The notes under the pieces were generated by a model. That model was not told the DNA's origin. It made no database searches and saw only the letters and a list, made by a program, of their open reading frames with translations. From positions 21,023,001 through 21,087,000 of the forward strand of contig OY727095.1 in the NCBI GenBank assembly GCA_963402885.1: DNA of 64,000 bases, written 5' to 3'. A program made the translations under genes and the position numbers. Source of the DNA: Antedon bifida. Its lineage: Eukaryota > Echinodermata > Crinoidea > Comatulida > Antedonidae. Positions 52,489 to 62,817 of this stretch are shown here, one piece after another; the first letter of the stretch is position 1, and the number at the start of each line of letters is the position of its first letter.

Positions 52489-53019
52489 CTGTTCCCAAAA
52501 AATATTAGAAATATCAATTAAATTTAGTTTGGTTTTGTTGCGAGACCTCCAAATATCAACAAGGTATCAACATTGTTAAAAATTTTTTGCCATTTGCTTC
52601 ACTATAGTATAGTATTTGTGATTGAAAAGCACTTTACATTGTGTCGTAGTTCATTTGACAGTTGATAGATGATTGTTTTTTTCTTCAATTTTTTGAACGG
52701 CCTACCAATAACTAATAGGCATCAATTAAAATACATGTGAAAACCAATGGGTATTATAGTGTAGTAGTAGTAGTAATAAATGGTTAATGCTAGATCTGCT
52801 AGTAAATCTCATTTTCATTTAATTTAATTATCACTTGGTAAACAAGCAAGATAAATACATTTTTCCTCTACTTACTTTCTTCTACTTAAATATACAGTAA
52901 ATATTTAATGTAGACACAAAATGTGAATATTGTGGATTAGTCTTTATATATATAAACATGTATGATCAATTTTAGTAGTGCCAACAAAACACTCCATACT
53001 GCAGATGTACATACCGTGT
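52489..53019. other. Non-coding stretch
   Basis: AT-rich; a TAG/GTA trinucleotide patch at 52760-52775. Possibly intronic. Confidence 0.3.
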
Positions 53020-53165
53020 CTTCCTTCATACAGCTACATTAGATACCGTGACATTCTGTCCATCCTTGCAGCTCCTTTCAAAGAAGGTCTCTGGAATACT
53101 CCATCTACCTGACTTCAGAAATGGATAGTTGACTGTTGAACTCAAGTTTGTTGGATCAGCTTAAA
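53020..53165 (-). other. Possible upstream exon of the unrecognised gene
   Basis: A minus-strand frame reads PTNLSSTVNYPFLKSGRWSI, PETFFERSCKDGQNVTVSNV AV and then TGA, followed by AGGAAGACACG|GTATGT, a good donor. If the TGA is a mutation this could be an exon 0.5 kb upstream of the 52488 exon. Weak evidence. Confidence 0.25.
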
Positions 53166-54265
53166 CATGAATGTATCCGCAACAATTTATTGGTATATGA
53201 ACTATAAATGTCTATTGTCATGCATGATGACTACACCAGGAATATAGGAGGATATACCTGAATAAAGATTTTTCTTTCACTAAATATCATACCTAAATTA
53301 GCCATTTCATGTGGCAATAACATATTTTGACAAATGAGAAGGACCATGTTTTTCTAATCTAATCAAGGAAATTAAGATTGCACATCACACTATTAAACTG
53401 AAAATGATGGGGACGCAATTTCTGTTACTACTGCAATAGATTTGATAACACTTATGTATAGTTTTGCTCTTAGCTACCATAATTCAGGCAACTGTGTCAA
53501 GTTGTTCTTACATTACAAGGAGATGGTATTAGCATTAGCCTTACAAAGAACTATGAAGAGTGTATTTATGTATGGATTGTCAGGAAATCGGATTGTTTTA
53601 GAACTACCAAATGTGCAATCTACAAAATGCACACCAAACAGCTGGATTATCACATAATAATACACAAATGGTTTTATTAAAAATACTCAAAGATTCGCAA
53701 AAACAGTTAAATACCTACATTGTGCAGTACATGTACAGAAAAATATTTGTGGATATTATAGGCTGGCAGCATTTTCCTGGAGTGATGATAAAGCTACTAG
53801 ATGAGGATGGGAGATAGATGAAAACAGGCAATAAAAAAATGTTAACCAGAGACCTTGTAAACCGAGAGTGGGCAGTTATGAAATGCAGCTACACATGAAG
53901 GCAGGTATGCTGTATATATGGAGTGTGATGTATAGCCATTGTTCCAATGGAACCAAACATTGATGCTTTTTGACTAAATTCACATTGTGTGCATATTTAT
54001 TTTTCTGTGTATTTAATAGATAGATTACTAAAATTTGGATAATATTAACCCAGTTTTTGGAGCCAAAAGAAACTTTTAATAATGTTAGTCTGCAAGTAAA
54101 TCTTTTGAGATTTAAGGTTGGATTCTTTGCCTTTCTATGGTTTTTCTTAGCTTCAAGGATTTTGTATTGTTTTCTGATCCCTGCTAGTACATTTATCTTA
54201 ATTTCAGAAATTTAAGGAATGAAAACAGTTTTATATATTTATATATATATATTTATAATATAAAA
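53166..54265 (+). other. Stretch with two weak plus-strand frames
   Basis: Frames at 53442-53657 and 53611-53817 overlap and read protein-like but unrecognised peptides (HYKEMVLALALQRTMKSVFM; KILKDSQKQLNTYIVQYMYR KIFVDIIGWQHFPG). They could be one frameshifted exon. Nothing else is supported. Confidence 0.25.
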
Positions 54266-54267
54266 GT

Positions 54268-54602
54268 TAAAGATGTATTGTCCCCCAAAAACATGAAAAA
54301 TGAAGATTAATTAAATCAGAATTTGAATAGGTTATTTTGTAGTTTTAATGACGTTAAGAACTAACGTAGAAAACAAAAAGAAAAATAATTATGTTTTTCC
54401 TTATAAAATGACAAAATGAATGGTTAAATTCAACCAAAAATCCATTGGCTGGCAGCCAATTTGACTATTTTTTGCTTTAAATTACAAATTTTTTTTCCAT
54501 CTAATTTTTGGTCAAAGTAAATAATTATTATGTGAAATTAAAATGGCATATTCAGCAAACAAATTTTAAATAACTATTTTTTCAGGGAGACAATATCTGA
54601 TG
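54268..54602. mobile_element. MITE with AGATGTATTGTCCCCC-type ends
   Basis: The left end AAAGATGTATTGTCCCCCAA and right end TTCAGGGAGACAATATCTGA form imperfect TIRs (GATxTATTGTCxCCC / GGGAGACAATATC) around ~330 bp of non-coding sequence. The pattern resembles a very common invertebrate MITE. The target duplication is not clear. Confidence 0.45.
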
Positions 54603-54779
54603 AAAGATATTGACACTCTGTAGTAGTGTGGTTTTTTCACCTTGTCTTTTAGGTTACTGTCACTCTGCAGGATACCATACTTGCCTAAATGAAACGCCTA
54701 AAGTTGCTAGAAACATATTACAACAGACTTTCCATTTCCCACTTACATTTTCTTTTTTAGTAGTGTAAGTTGTACCTGC

Positions 54780-55320
54780 TTCCATTCCATATGTTGTAAA
54801 TCATTGATGTCATAGAAGGTATCTCAACTGTTCTTCATCTGTAATCTCTTTGCAATGCAATCCTTTGATGAAAAGAATGCATGTTGAGTATCATCATAGG
54901 ATGAAGCCTTTTCATATATCAATTAGATTGGGGTGAAGTTAGTAAAACTGCTCAAAAAGAAGGTCTAAACATGTTTTTGAAAAAGTATATGCATATGCGT
55001 TTTGTGAAGCTCTCTAAATTCTAGTACATGCAACCTAGTAATGGTTTGGTCAATGCACCTTTTGAGTAATTGAGTAGAAGCACTTGGTATGTTTGCTATT
55101 GCCAAGATCTAGAATGTTATCTTGCCATCTAAATTGTTACTAGTGCTAGTGATATTGGTAGGAGTTTAGATAGTTGCTGGTTCTTCTTTAGGTATTGGAT
55201 ATTTGCATCCTTCCGTTTCACTGGTACTTTTCCATCTCTGAATGAACAATTAAAAATATCAGCAATCGGCACAGCAAGTTCACAAATTTGTTAGGAATTT
55301 TGTCCAACATATTTGTATAT
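54780..55320 (-). pseudogene. Non-LTR RT fragment, very degenerate
   Basis: From ~55320 down the minus strand shows KIPNKFVNLLCR, ADIFNCSFRDGKVPV and LPISLAL in changing frames. This resembles the RT opening of the type ...LAxPIxxIFNxSxxxGxVPxxWKxANxxPxxK...LRPISLT. Later scraps (TKPLLGCMY, KICIY) are weaker. Multiple stops. Confidence 0.45.
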
Positions 55321-56049
55321 ATATGTATGTAGTAGAAACTACAAATGTATACATATATCAGGATATTTTTTATCCAAAATATTGGGAGAAATTGTATTTT
55401 TGTGGGAGAGTGGGAGATGACTCAAATATCTGGAGGTCTGAAGGGCAGTTTTTGAGCATTGGGATTTGTGATTCCAACTTACTGGTTGTATTTGTATTCA
55501 CCGCAAACTCCATTATAAAAAATGATGGTATTCCTGCCTATGTTTACATCATGGCTGGAATAATGATGTTATTCCAAGCTAAAGTGCCAGTTATGTTCTC
55601 TGAAATTTATGTTATGTTTTATACTTTTTCCCAAATTATGGCGGTAAAAGTGTTAATATTTATGATTTGTTGAATATGATTAATTTATGCAAATTTTCCA
55701 TTAATATCATCCACCACCTACTTTGTTGCTCATGTGAATTACATTTGTTAACATTTTACCTATGATTATGAACAACATTTTGGATTTAATAAAATTACAT
55801 AAAATATTATACTGATTTAATATATATAATTTTATATAACAGATAATTTGTTAACAATGATTTTAAGAAATCTTTTAATTAAAATTTCTTTTAATGAAAT
55901 TAAATAAATCAACATTTATTTATACTTAAATTTACTTAATCTCTTTTTCCATTGTCTATTGAAGAAAGTCTCTTTAAAATCACATTTTCTATTTTTTCTG
56001 GCAGCGTAAAATAATTTTCTTTGTAATTTTTCTGTTTTAAGCCATTTGA
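55321..56049. other. Stretch with a hydrophobic plus-strand frame, probably chance
   Basis: The 116-codon frame at 55323-55673 is hydrophobic and T-rich with no known domain. The remainder is AT-rich with no recognised feature. Confidence 0.25.
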
Positions 56050-57575
56050 TAATACTGGAAAGTCAGTTGTTGAATGATGTCCAGTCTGTCTACGTCTTTG
56101 TAGCATCTTGAGTACCCACTTTCCCCGAATTTCTTCTTATCTTCTTCCACCAGGTCTGACAAAGCTCTAATTGCTTGGCTTTTGCCAATGCATGGTAAAA
56201 TGTTGCCATTAGCTTCAAAGAATGACTATTGTTTTCTGCAACAGGGTCTTTAATATTTGATTGTGCCTCCAAACATGACTTCATAGTTTGTGTAACCATG
56301 GAGGATATTTCCTTTTCATTTTTATCACATCCTCTGCTATTAGTTCATTTCCTAAATTCATAATTTTTTGATAATGACTGAAGTTTGAAATAATCCATTC
56401 TTTAACATTAGGAAAAGATGGGATGTGAATTTGAAGTTTGTCTACAATAGCAAACTGTTCAGTGGCCTTTATGGTATCATAAAGAAGGGTGAGATCTTTT
56501 GAACTTATTTTGTGGTAGGTAAATAGGTCACATAATTTTGTAAAGCCTATTCCTATAGGCCCAAGAAGTGGTCAGATATTGCTTACAATGATGATCAAAA
56601 ATTAAATTGTCAAGGAACAAGTGTTATTTATATACAATGGATCCCTTATCAGATCCCTTATTATTAAGTCTTCCCAGGTAGAGTGAAGCCCGCAGTAATT
56701 TAGTTTGTTTTTAAGTTCATTATACAACTCATGTCTTATTTGTGAAAGTCCAGCGCATTAAAAAAGAAAGTGGTCAACTGTTTCTTTTTTATTATCGTTG
56801 CACAATTTACATATGCTACTAATTTCAGCTGACCATGACAATTTTCTTCCTTCAAGTTCAAGGGAGTTTGTACGGGCTTTAAATTTAAGGTTGATACCCA
56901 AGAAATTAGTCTGATCTAATAGGTACTTTTCAAACTTTGGTTCTCCTTTATATTTTACAAAATCACTTAGGGATGACTTTGGTTTTGCTTTAACATACCA
57001 TTCCTTATAGTCATTACTCTTGTTCTCTGTTTTAAGTAGCATCAGGTTCAGTGTTAAAGTGATCCAATAAATTACACCTACTGAGATTGTTTTTTATAAT
57101 ACATAACCACTTCTATTTTAAATTATCCTGAACTTGCATAATAGCCTTAACCTTGGCCAATATGATAGTCTAAAGTTATTTTTAGTGGACGATAAAGATT
57201 GCCAACCTAATTCGCCATACAAAGCTTCCTTTGCAACATTTCTGGGGCTTTTTAATATAATTTTAGCCATTAAATATTGCAAGTTTTCCAGTTTTCTGTT
57301 GATGTCTTACTGTTACAAAACCACAATGAACAAACATAATTAATGGTTGGCAATCAAATAGTATTCCATAGTAAATTTCCGTAGTATATTCTGTTGAAAT
57401 CATCTTGATCATTAATAATAAGAGACTTTATGTAAGCAATTATTCTATTACCTTTTTTAATAATTTCATCAATGTGGTAAACATTTGAGAATGAATGAGA
57501 AATAACAATACCTAAATATTTATAATTATCAGTTTCCGATATTTACCGATTTCCGTTTTTCCATTTCTGATATTT
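56050..57575 (-). pseudogene. LINE ORF2 C-terminal half, same family as 26.3-28.7 kb
   Basis: Reading down from 57575: DNYKYLGIVISHSFSN, KKGNRIIAYIKSLIINDQDD, FNRIYYGNLLWNTI, INRKLENLQYLMAKIILKSP, AKEALYGELGWQSL, then 57042-56758 with FKARTNSLELEGRKLSWSAE and the finger CKLCNDNKKETVDHFLF. Each block matches the plus-strand LINE (SYKYLGVLISRN, KKGNRLIAYIKSVV, VYFGDILWRTI, GELGWIPI, CTLCNINQEETIRHFLF). A long C-terminal tail follows to ~56050 through several shifts. The RT core is absent; the upstream end is replaced by a CR1-like 3' end. Confidence 0.7.
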
Positions 57576-57593
57576 ATTTATTTTTTGTCCAGT

Positions 57594-57790
57594 TATTCAT
57601 TCATTCATTCATCTTTTATTTTGGAAAAAAAACAAGAACAAATTAGTGTCTACATTATTATAAATATAAAGGAGAAAAAAAATATATAAAAAAAACCTAC
57701 GCCACATAGTCACGTGGTTAAAACAATAGCTTCATCCATCTACCATGTAGATTGGATGATGGAAGAGCAAATTCATACACTTATTAAGAT
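57594..57790 (-). mobile_element. CR1/L2-like LINE 3' end, second copy
   Basis: The minus-strand reading matches 29640-29856: TCTACATGGTAGATGGATGA, ACCACGTGACTATGTGGCGT, a T-run, then CAAAATAAAAGATGAATGAA TGAATGAAT as tail. Both copies are severely 5' truncated. Here it lies at the 5' break of another LINE, as the first copy lies inside one. Confidence 0.8.
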
Positions 57791-57851
57791 TGCATGCTGC
57801 CTATATAACGGTGAAACAGCTTGGAAACAGCTTCTGTAGTCGCTCATTTAA

Positions 57852-57975
57852 ATGAAGAGTTTTGAGAATATAGAAATACTTTCAGAAGATTGGAACAAAA
57901 TTATGGACATTTTAAAACCTCTAGAAACTGAATGCATTATTTTATCATATAGAAACAGAGCAACATAAACTTAAA
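57852..57975 (+). pseudogene. Possible hAT transposase fragment
   Basis: The frame SFENIEILSEDWNKIMDILK then PLETECIILSYRNRAT recalls the hAT pattern (L-[ST]-x-x-[DE]-W-x-x-[IL]-x-x-[IL]-x-x-[IL]-L-K-P-[FL]-E...T...[LI]-S). It is short and without other blocks. Confidence 0.4.
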
Positions 57976-58027
57976 AATATAACAGCACAATCATTTTTAT
58001 GGAAGAGGTTGAACCCAGACAACTGTG

Positions 58028-58131
58028 AGCAAAGAAAGGAACTCCCTTTCCACCTGATCTGTACATACTGTACTTACTGGAAGTAGTGATGTGCAATCAG
58101 GATTGTACCTATAACATACTCATTTGTTTTG
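58028..58131. repeat. 104-bp block identical to 61809-61912, copy 1
   Basis: AGCAAAGAAAGGAACTCCCT to ATACTCATTTGTTTTG is identical at both sites, 3.78 kb apart in the same direction. Flanks differ on both sides. Confidence 0.95.
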
Positions 58132-58400
58132 ATGCAGCAGGCATGGCACACATTCCAGTCTGGTCTATAGCTCCATCTGCATCTGGGTGGTGTCCTCTTT
58201 CAGGAAGTTGTTGCCCATCCATAATGCTTAGAATTAAACCTGGATTTTTCTGGGCTGCAAAAAGATTTATAATGTCTATTTCATCTGTTGCATCTATATT
58301 TAGGCTGCAAATTAAGATTTTCAGCTACGCGGCTGTGACAGCGTCAAAAAGCTTGGCTGCACAACTTCAGTTAAATGTCTATATGTTGACAAAGTTACAA
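58132..58400 (-). other. Open minus-strand reading, unknown
   Basis: A minus-strand frame reads LICSLNIDATDEIDIINLFA, AQKNPGLILSIMDGQQLPER and GHHPDADGAIDQTGMCA. This is more protein-like than the hydrophobic plus-strand frame over the same bases. No family recognised. It may be the coding strand of an old exon. Confidence 0.3.
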
Positions 58401-58509
58401 CTTGTTATGACATACAAGTTCTTTTCAATTATGACTTTTCCAAAAAGTTGCTCATTCAAAATTAAACTGTCCTTTCAGTGTAATAATACTGTGATGTGCT
58501 TTGTATGCT

Positions 58510-58920
58510 GATTGAAACGGATCAATTACGGAGTTGTCATTTACATGTGATAATATTCTTTTAGATACGACTTTTTCGATAACTTTGCCAAGAAAACACA
58601 GATTATATACGGTCTATTATTAGATAAGTTCTCAGGATCACGACCCGATTTCTTTATTAGAGCATGTATATGTGAAATTTTAAAAATATCGAGAAATAAA
58701 CCAGTTCAAGAGATGAGTTTAACAACGTGTGTAATTATTGCAAGAAACACATCAGTCGACGCTTTAATTAACAAAGTGGGAATCGGTTCAAGACTACAAA
58801 ATTTAGCCGGCGAGGTTTTTACAATTTTAAAAATGTCACTCGAAGTTAGAGAGAGATGGACTCTCACAGAATGCATAATTGTTAAAGCAAGTCACATTTT
58901 CAACACTACCATTAACTGTA
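58510..58920 (-). pseudogene. CR1-type reverse transcriptase fragment
   Basis: Minus strand from ~58900: SSDIFKIVKTSPAKFCSLEP, IPTLLIKASTDVFLAIITHV V. A shifted frame then reads SHIHALIKKSGRDPENLSNN, RPISNLCFLGKVIEKVVSKR, ILSHVNDNSVIDPFQS. The order K-[ST]-x-x-K-x-C-x-L-[DE]-P-[IL]-P-T ... A-x-[IV]-x-x-x-x-K-K-x-x-x-D-x-x-x-L-x-N-x-R-P-[IV]-S-N is a clear CR1/Jockey-group RT N-terminal part. The catalytic motifs beyond are missing. Confidence 0.75.
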
Positions 58921-59291
58921 CTGTAGTTGAAAATTTTTCTGCAAGTGACTAATAATTATAATTAATAATTATGTTATTGTATTAACCAAAGATTAATTGA
59001 ATTGAATTGAACGATAGGATTTTTTAGAAAACTGGCCTAGGATAATAAAGTGACAATTTTCATTTGCAGCAGTTCAATTGAACTAATCGATTGATTTTTT
59101 TTGTTGTATTTTACATTGCATTGGCAATAAGTTCGTAAACTCTTTCACCGACAAATTTAATGATTTGAAAATGTCCATATTGCAAATCATGATCTGATCA
59201 TCGTCTGTCAGAAGATTTAGTTTTCTGTGGAAAGAAAAGAAACTTGCGTTAGTGAAGTGAATTTTGTTTTATCTAAATCTGAACTATTTGA
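58921..59291. other. Spacer with a possible minus-strand exon
   Basis: At ~59220-59110 a minus-strand reading (LLTDDDQIMICNMDIFKSLN, LSVKEFTNLLPM) is open and may be a further exon of the two-exon segment above it. Splice sites are unclear. Confidence 0.25.
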
Positions 59292-59652
59292 TTAAGTTTT
59301 TAAATTTATTTCATCATCGACAGCAGTGATGGTTATTTCCAAAGTGTGTTCATATTCATCAACCTGTGTGAAGAAATTAAAAGGAGAAACGTTTTCTTTT
59401 GTCATCTTGTAGGTATATTAATTGTGCAAGAAGCTGTAGTGATTTGCTCAAATAGGTGGATATAGATAGAACCTATCTTGCAACTTTCAATTGGCTACGG
59501 GGAACCAAAATTATCATGTTGTAAACAGTAATATGCGATTTTGAATACATTATTTGATAATTAAGTTCTTACGTTTACGGTTGTTAAATCCAAAGACTTG
59601 ATTTGTTGTACGTCATTGTAGATCTCAACCTCAACGTTAGTTAAAGTGACGG
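59292..59652 (-). CDS. Two short exons of an unknown gene
   Basis: Exon 1 (~59652-59573) reads IGHTVTLTNVEVEIYNDVQQ then IKSLDLTTVN and ends at donor GTAAAC|GTAAGA. Exon 2 (59363-59292) begins after acceptor TTCACACAG|GTTGAT and reads VDEYEHTLEITITAVDDEIN LKT and TAA. The intron is phase 0 and no stop interrupts the exons. The beta-strand-like pattern could suit a small beta-barrel domain. No identity. The SANT-domain exons 1.3 kb upstream on the same strand might belong to the same gene. Confidence 0.4.
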
Positions 59653-60947
59653 TATGTCCGATGTTTGCATCAGTTATTGATCGCTATGGCTTCCCCACAG
59701 CTTATATATATATTTTTTTTTACTGTCTATCATCGCCGTCTGCCAGAAAGACATCCTGTCTTTTCCAGCCATTTCCCTCTCGTATTGGAAAGACCTGTAA
59801 GGATCATTTACTTATGCTCAATATATTTCAATTTATTAGATAAAAAAAAATATTGAATTTTAAATAATTCATTTCGTTACTGAGTGCATAAAGAATATAT
59901 TAAAACATTTCTTTGTACCCATCCTCTTCCACAACAGAGGAAAAAGAGAGAGGAAAAGAAGGCAATTCTGTCTTTCTCTGGTTCATACCACCAATTATAA
60001 TCGATAGATATGTTCCAGGGTCTTGCTTGGCATTATGGATGTGTTTATAGTATTTCTTTCGTTCTATGCTAAAAAATAAAAAAAAAATACCAATTTTATA
60101 GTACTACAGTAGCTATGTTTTAATGCTATTTTGTACAAATCAAAATCTAAAATGAATGAAAATGATAACATTTGAAAAATTTATTTTCGTTCAAATGAAA
60201 TACACTATTTTGTTATTATAAAGTAGAAATGATAAATATTTTACTCACTGTTGCTTTTGTAAATGCTTCTTTCTCTTGAATAGTAACTGTTGATGTTTTT
60301 TATTTGTTTTCTGGAGTTCAACCTTATGTGTACACATTTTTAAAAATCTAATTTGCAAGTACAGCCTACAACCAATAAATTTGTTTACAATTGTAAATAA
60401 TGGTCACTGACAATTTGATTCATCAGTAACTGTAAAATTTTAAAAATATTTAATTAATTTCTTTAAATATAATAATTAAGTTAAGTTTCAAGTGTTTTTA
60501 ATATGCTAGCTGTAGGCCTACATACACGCCAATGATTAAATACATTTTCCAATTTGATCTTTTTATTTAAGCATTTCGTTCTGAAAGTCAGATTACATGG
60601 ATACTTTACTTTGTAACACCTTTATAGTGTAACACTGAAGCTGTTAAGTAGGCCAGGTTACCCAAACTAATGTCAATGATAGTAAAGCAAAGGCAATGCT
60701 TAGACAGAAGACAACAATTATACCGTCCTAGTTTTACGACCTAATTACTTAGTTAATTATTAGAACCTGATTACATTGGTAGATAGTTGTTAATCTTAGC
60801 TGATGGTTCATTTGATCCAAACTCAAAAATAGTATTATCCATCCCATCCAGGATGATGCTTGGCCTGATTACTGTTCAATCTCCGAAAATTTAGTCCATT
60901 TCTGGAAAGTACAGCCATTCTGTAAGGAGATTGCCAGATTTATTGTT
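59653..60947. other. Long non-coding stretch
   Basis: AT-rich with T-runs (59703-59720) and no recognised coding or element ends. It could be an intron if the flanking minus-strand exons are one gene. Confidence 0.3.
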
Positions 60948-61180
60948 CTAATCTTTTGCAGCAGTGTATTGTCTGCGCACATTCTTGCACTTGTTAATCA
61001 CTTGTTTGCTGTTGAATTCGTAGACGTTTTCACATAATGTTCTCACTATTTCAACATAAATTGATGCATTTCGTCTTGTCCCATTGAATCCCACTTGTAT
61101 GTGTTCTTCTCTCCATATTCCTATCAACACACTTGTTGCAGCATCACTCCAACCTTGGTTGCTCGTCGCATGGAAAAGAA
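60948..61180 (-). CDS. Myb/SANT-like DNA-binding domain exon
   Basis: The minus-strand frame reads GWSDAATSVLIGIWREEHIQ, VGFNGTRRNASIYVEIVRTL, CENVYEFNSKQVINKCKNVR RQYTAAKD and a stop at 60948. The W...LI-x-[IL]-W...N...[IL]-Y-x-x-I-x-x-x-L...[FY]...[ST]-x-x-Q-[VC]-x-x-K-x-K-x-x-[RK]-x-x-Y pattern is the trihelix/MADF-like (Myb/SANT) fold used by Harbinger partners and many invertebrate nuclear proteins. It is open across the domain. The ORF start lies in an upstream exon or before ~61180. Confidence 0.6.
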
Positions 61181-61632
61181 AATGATTTCTTTTTTGCCAA
61201 CCATGGTGAAAGCTGTGGATCGTTTCACCTCATGGCAATTTTGAGTGGGCAATACAAAAATAGGGCCCAAGCTTATCCTTCAGGTTTCTTTGAAATTCAA
61301 TCAATCCCAGGTAGGCATTTATGATCTATATTAAGATTTCGGTTCTCCCCGCACCTCAATTCCTGGAACCGTTCATGACGTATTTCGCCATTGACTAGTC
61401 CCAGTGCCGGATTTTTGGGTTGAGTGATCTTGTGCCTCGTGGCGAGCATCCAGAAGAGTTCTGTATCCATCTTAATATCAGCCATTTATGCTCCAAAGCT
61501 TTCAGCCTCGTCAAAAGATAAATTCACTGTGCCATCGAAGGCCCTCGAGATGCACCGGATCCATAATAGTTATACAAACGCAACTTGAGGCAATGAGCAA
61601 CGAAGGAAGGTTATCCCCTAGTCCTCGTCATC
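61181..61632 (-). other. Spacer with a 62-codon minus-strand frame
   Basis: The frame 61485-61297 (TELFWMLATRHKITQPKNPA and HERFQELRCGENRNLNIDHK) is protein-like but unrecognised. It lies upstream of the SANT exon on the same strand and could be a 5' exon. The plus strand here is more GC-rich than average. Confidence 0.3.
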
Positions 61633-61912
61633 TTGCAGTGGAGATGGTGTCAGTTTCTCGTGGGCAAGAGATGCGCTGCCACAGATGACATGTTTTTTGG
61701 AGACAAGTCCTGTCGTTCTCAGGTGGGCAAGAGGCAGGGCTTGTCCTCGGGTGTCCTTCCCCAGGACGTAAGGGAGCGGTTGACGTTACAGAAGGCTGTG
61801 CAACTGCCAGCAAAGAAAGGAACTCCCTTTCCACCTGATCTGTACATACTGTACTTACTGGAAGTAGTGATGTGCAATCAGGATTGTACCTATAACATAC
61901 TCATTTGTTTTG
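61633..61912 (+). pseudogene. GC-richer coding relic, unknown family
   Basis: A frame reads LVGKRCAATDDMFFGDKSCR, SQVGKRQGLSSGVLPQDVRE, RLTLQKAVQLPAKKGTPFPP and DLYILYLLEV, then runs into AT-rich sequence. The LPAKKGTPFPPDLYILYL part is inside the 104-bp block shared with 58028-58131. Base composition is distinctly GC-richer than the flanks, suggesting a separate origin. No domain recognised. Confidence 0.4.
61809..61912. repeat. 104-bp block identical to 58028-58131, copy 2
   Basis: Exact match to the earlier block over 104 bp. In this copy the block is in frame with upstream coding sequence, so this is probably the parental copy. Confidence 0.95.
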
Positions 61913-61954
61913 TGTTGGCATCTTGCGGCAGGCATGCCCCAGCGAAAACTTTGT

Positions 61955-62610
61955 TCATGAACAATTGGGTCATTTGTACTTCATGGAACATGCATGAATG
62001 GTTCATGTGCATGTATTTTGATGAACAATTCATGAATTTGTAATGAATTATTAATGAACAATTTCATGAACCCAGGCATTTCATGATATTTTTTTTAATT
62101 TATTGTTATATGAACTTATCATGAATTTTCATGATCAAATAAATATTCATAAAAAGTTCATATGATTCATTAACAAAAGATGAATTATTTATGAACAATT
62201 TGATGGCTAACAAATTATGAAATATTCATAATTTATTGATAATGAACTTATAAATATTCATAAAAAGTTCATATGATTCATTAACAAATGATGAATTATT
62301 TATGAACAATATGATGGCTAACAATTCATGAAATATTCATAATTTATTGATAATGAACTTATGATTATTCGTGATCAAATAAATATTCATAAAAAGTTCA
62401 TGATATGATTCATTAACAAATGATGGATTATTTATGAACAATTTTATGGTTAACAATTCATGAAATATTCATCATTTATTGATAATGAACTTATTATGAA
62501 TATTCATGAATAAATAAATATTCATAAAAAGTTCATGATATGATTCATTAACAAATGATAGATTATTTATGAACAATTTGATGGCTAACAATTCATGCAC
62601 TACAAGTTTG
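61955..62610. repeat. AT-rich tandem repeat with ATGAACAATT / TTCATGAA motifs
   Basis: The phrase AAATATTCATAAAAAGTTCA recurs near 62141, 62251, 62381 and 62517 (spacings ~110, ~130, ~136). Each is followed by TGATTCATTAACAAA(T/A)GATGAATTATTTATGAACAATTTGATGGCTAACAA-type sequence. The first part (61955-62100) contains looser versions. It is rich in inverted ATGAA/TTCAT pairs and has no coding content. Confidence 0.85.
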
Positions 62611-62817
62611 AACATGAAAACCAATTTACAATACTATTATTTAAAGGAAGAGTATCCAAACATAAATATATACCATAGTTTAAAATAAAGATATTTTATT
62701 TACTGCCAAATTTTCAAAATATTTGTTTAGCAATATTTTCTGTCAATAATAATATAATTAATAACAATAGAAGCTGTAATTATGGAATGTATTTATAATT
62801 TATTTGAGAATATTCTG
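62611..62817. other. Short spacer
   Basis: AT-rich; nothing supported between the tandem repeat and the transposase C-terminus. Confidence 0.3.

Noticed and set aside
55323-55673. 116-codon plus-strand membrane-like protein
   Set aside because: Hydrophobicity follows from T-richness. No start context, splice sites or domain, and it is adjacent to a minus-strand RT relic.
58086-58511. 141-codon plus-strand ORF
   Set aside because: The opposite strand reads more protein-like, and the start of the ORF is the duplicated 104-bp block, so it is probably a shadow.
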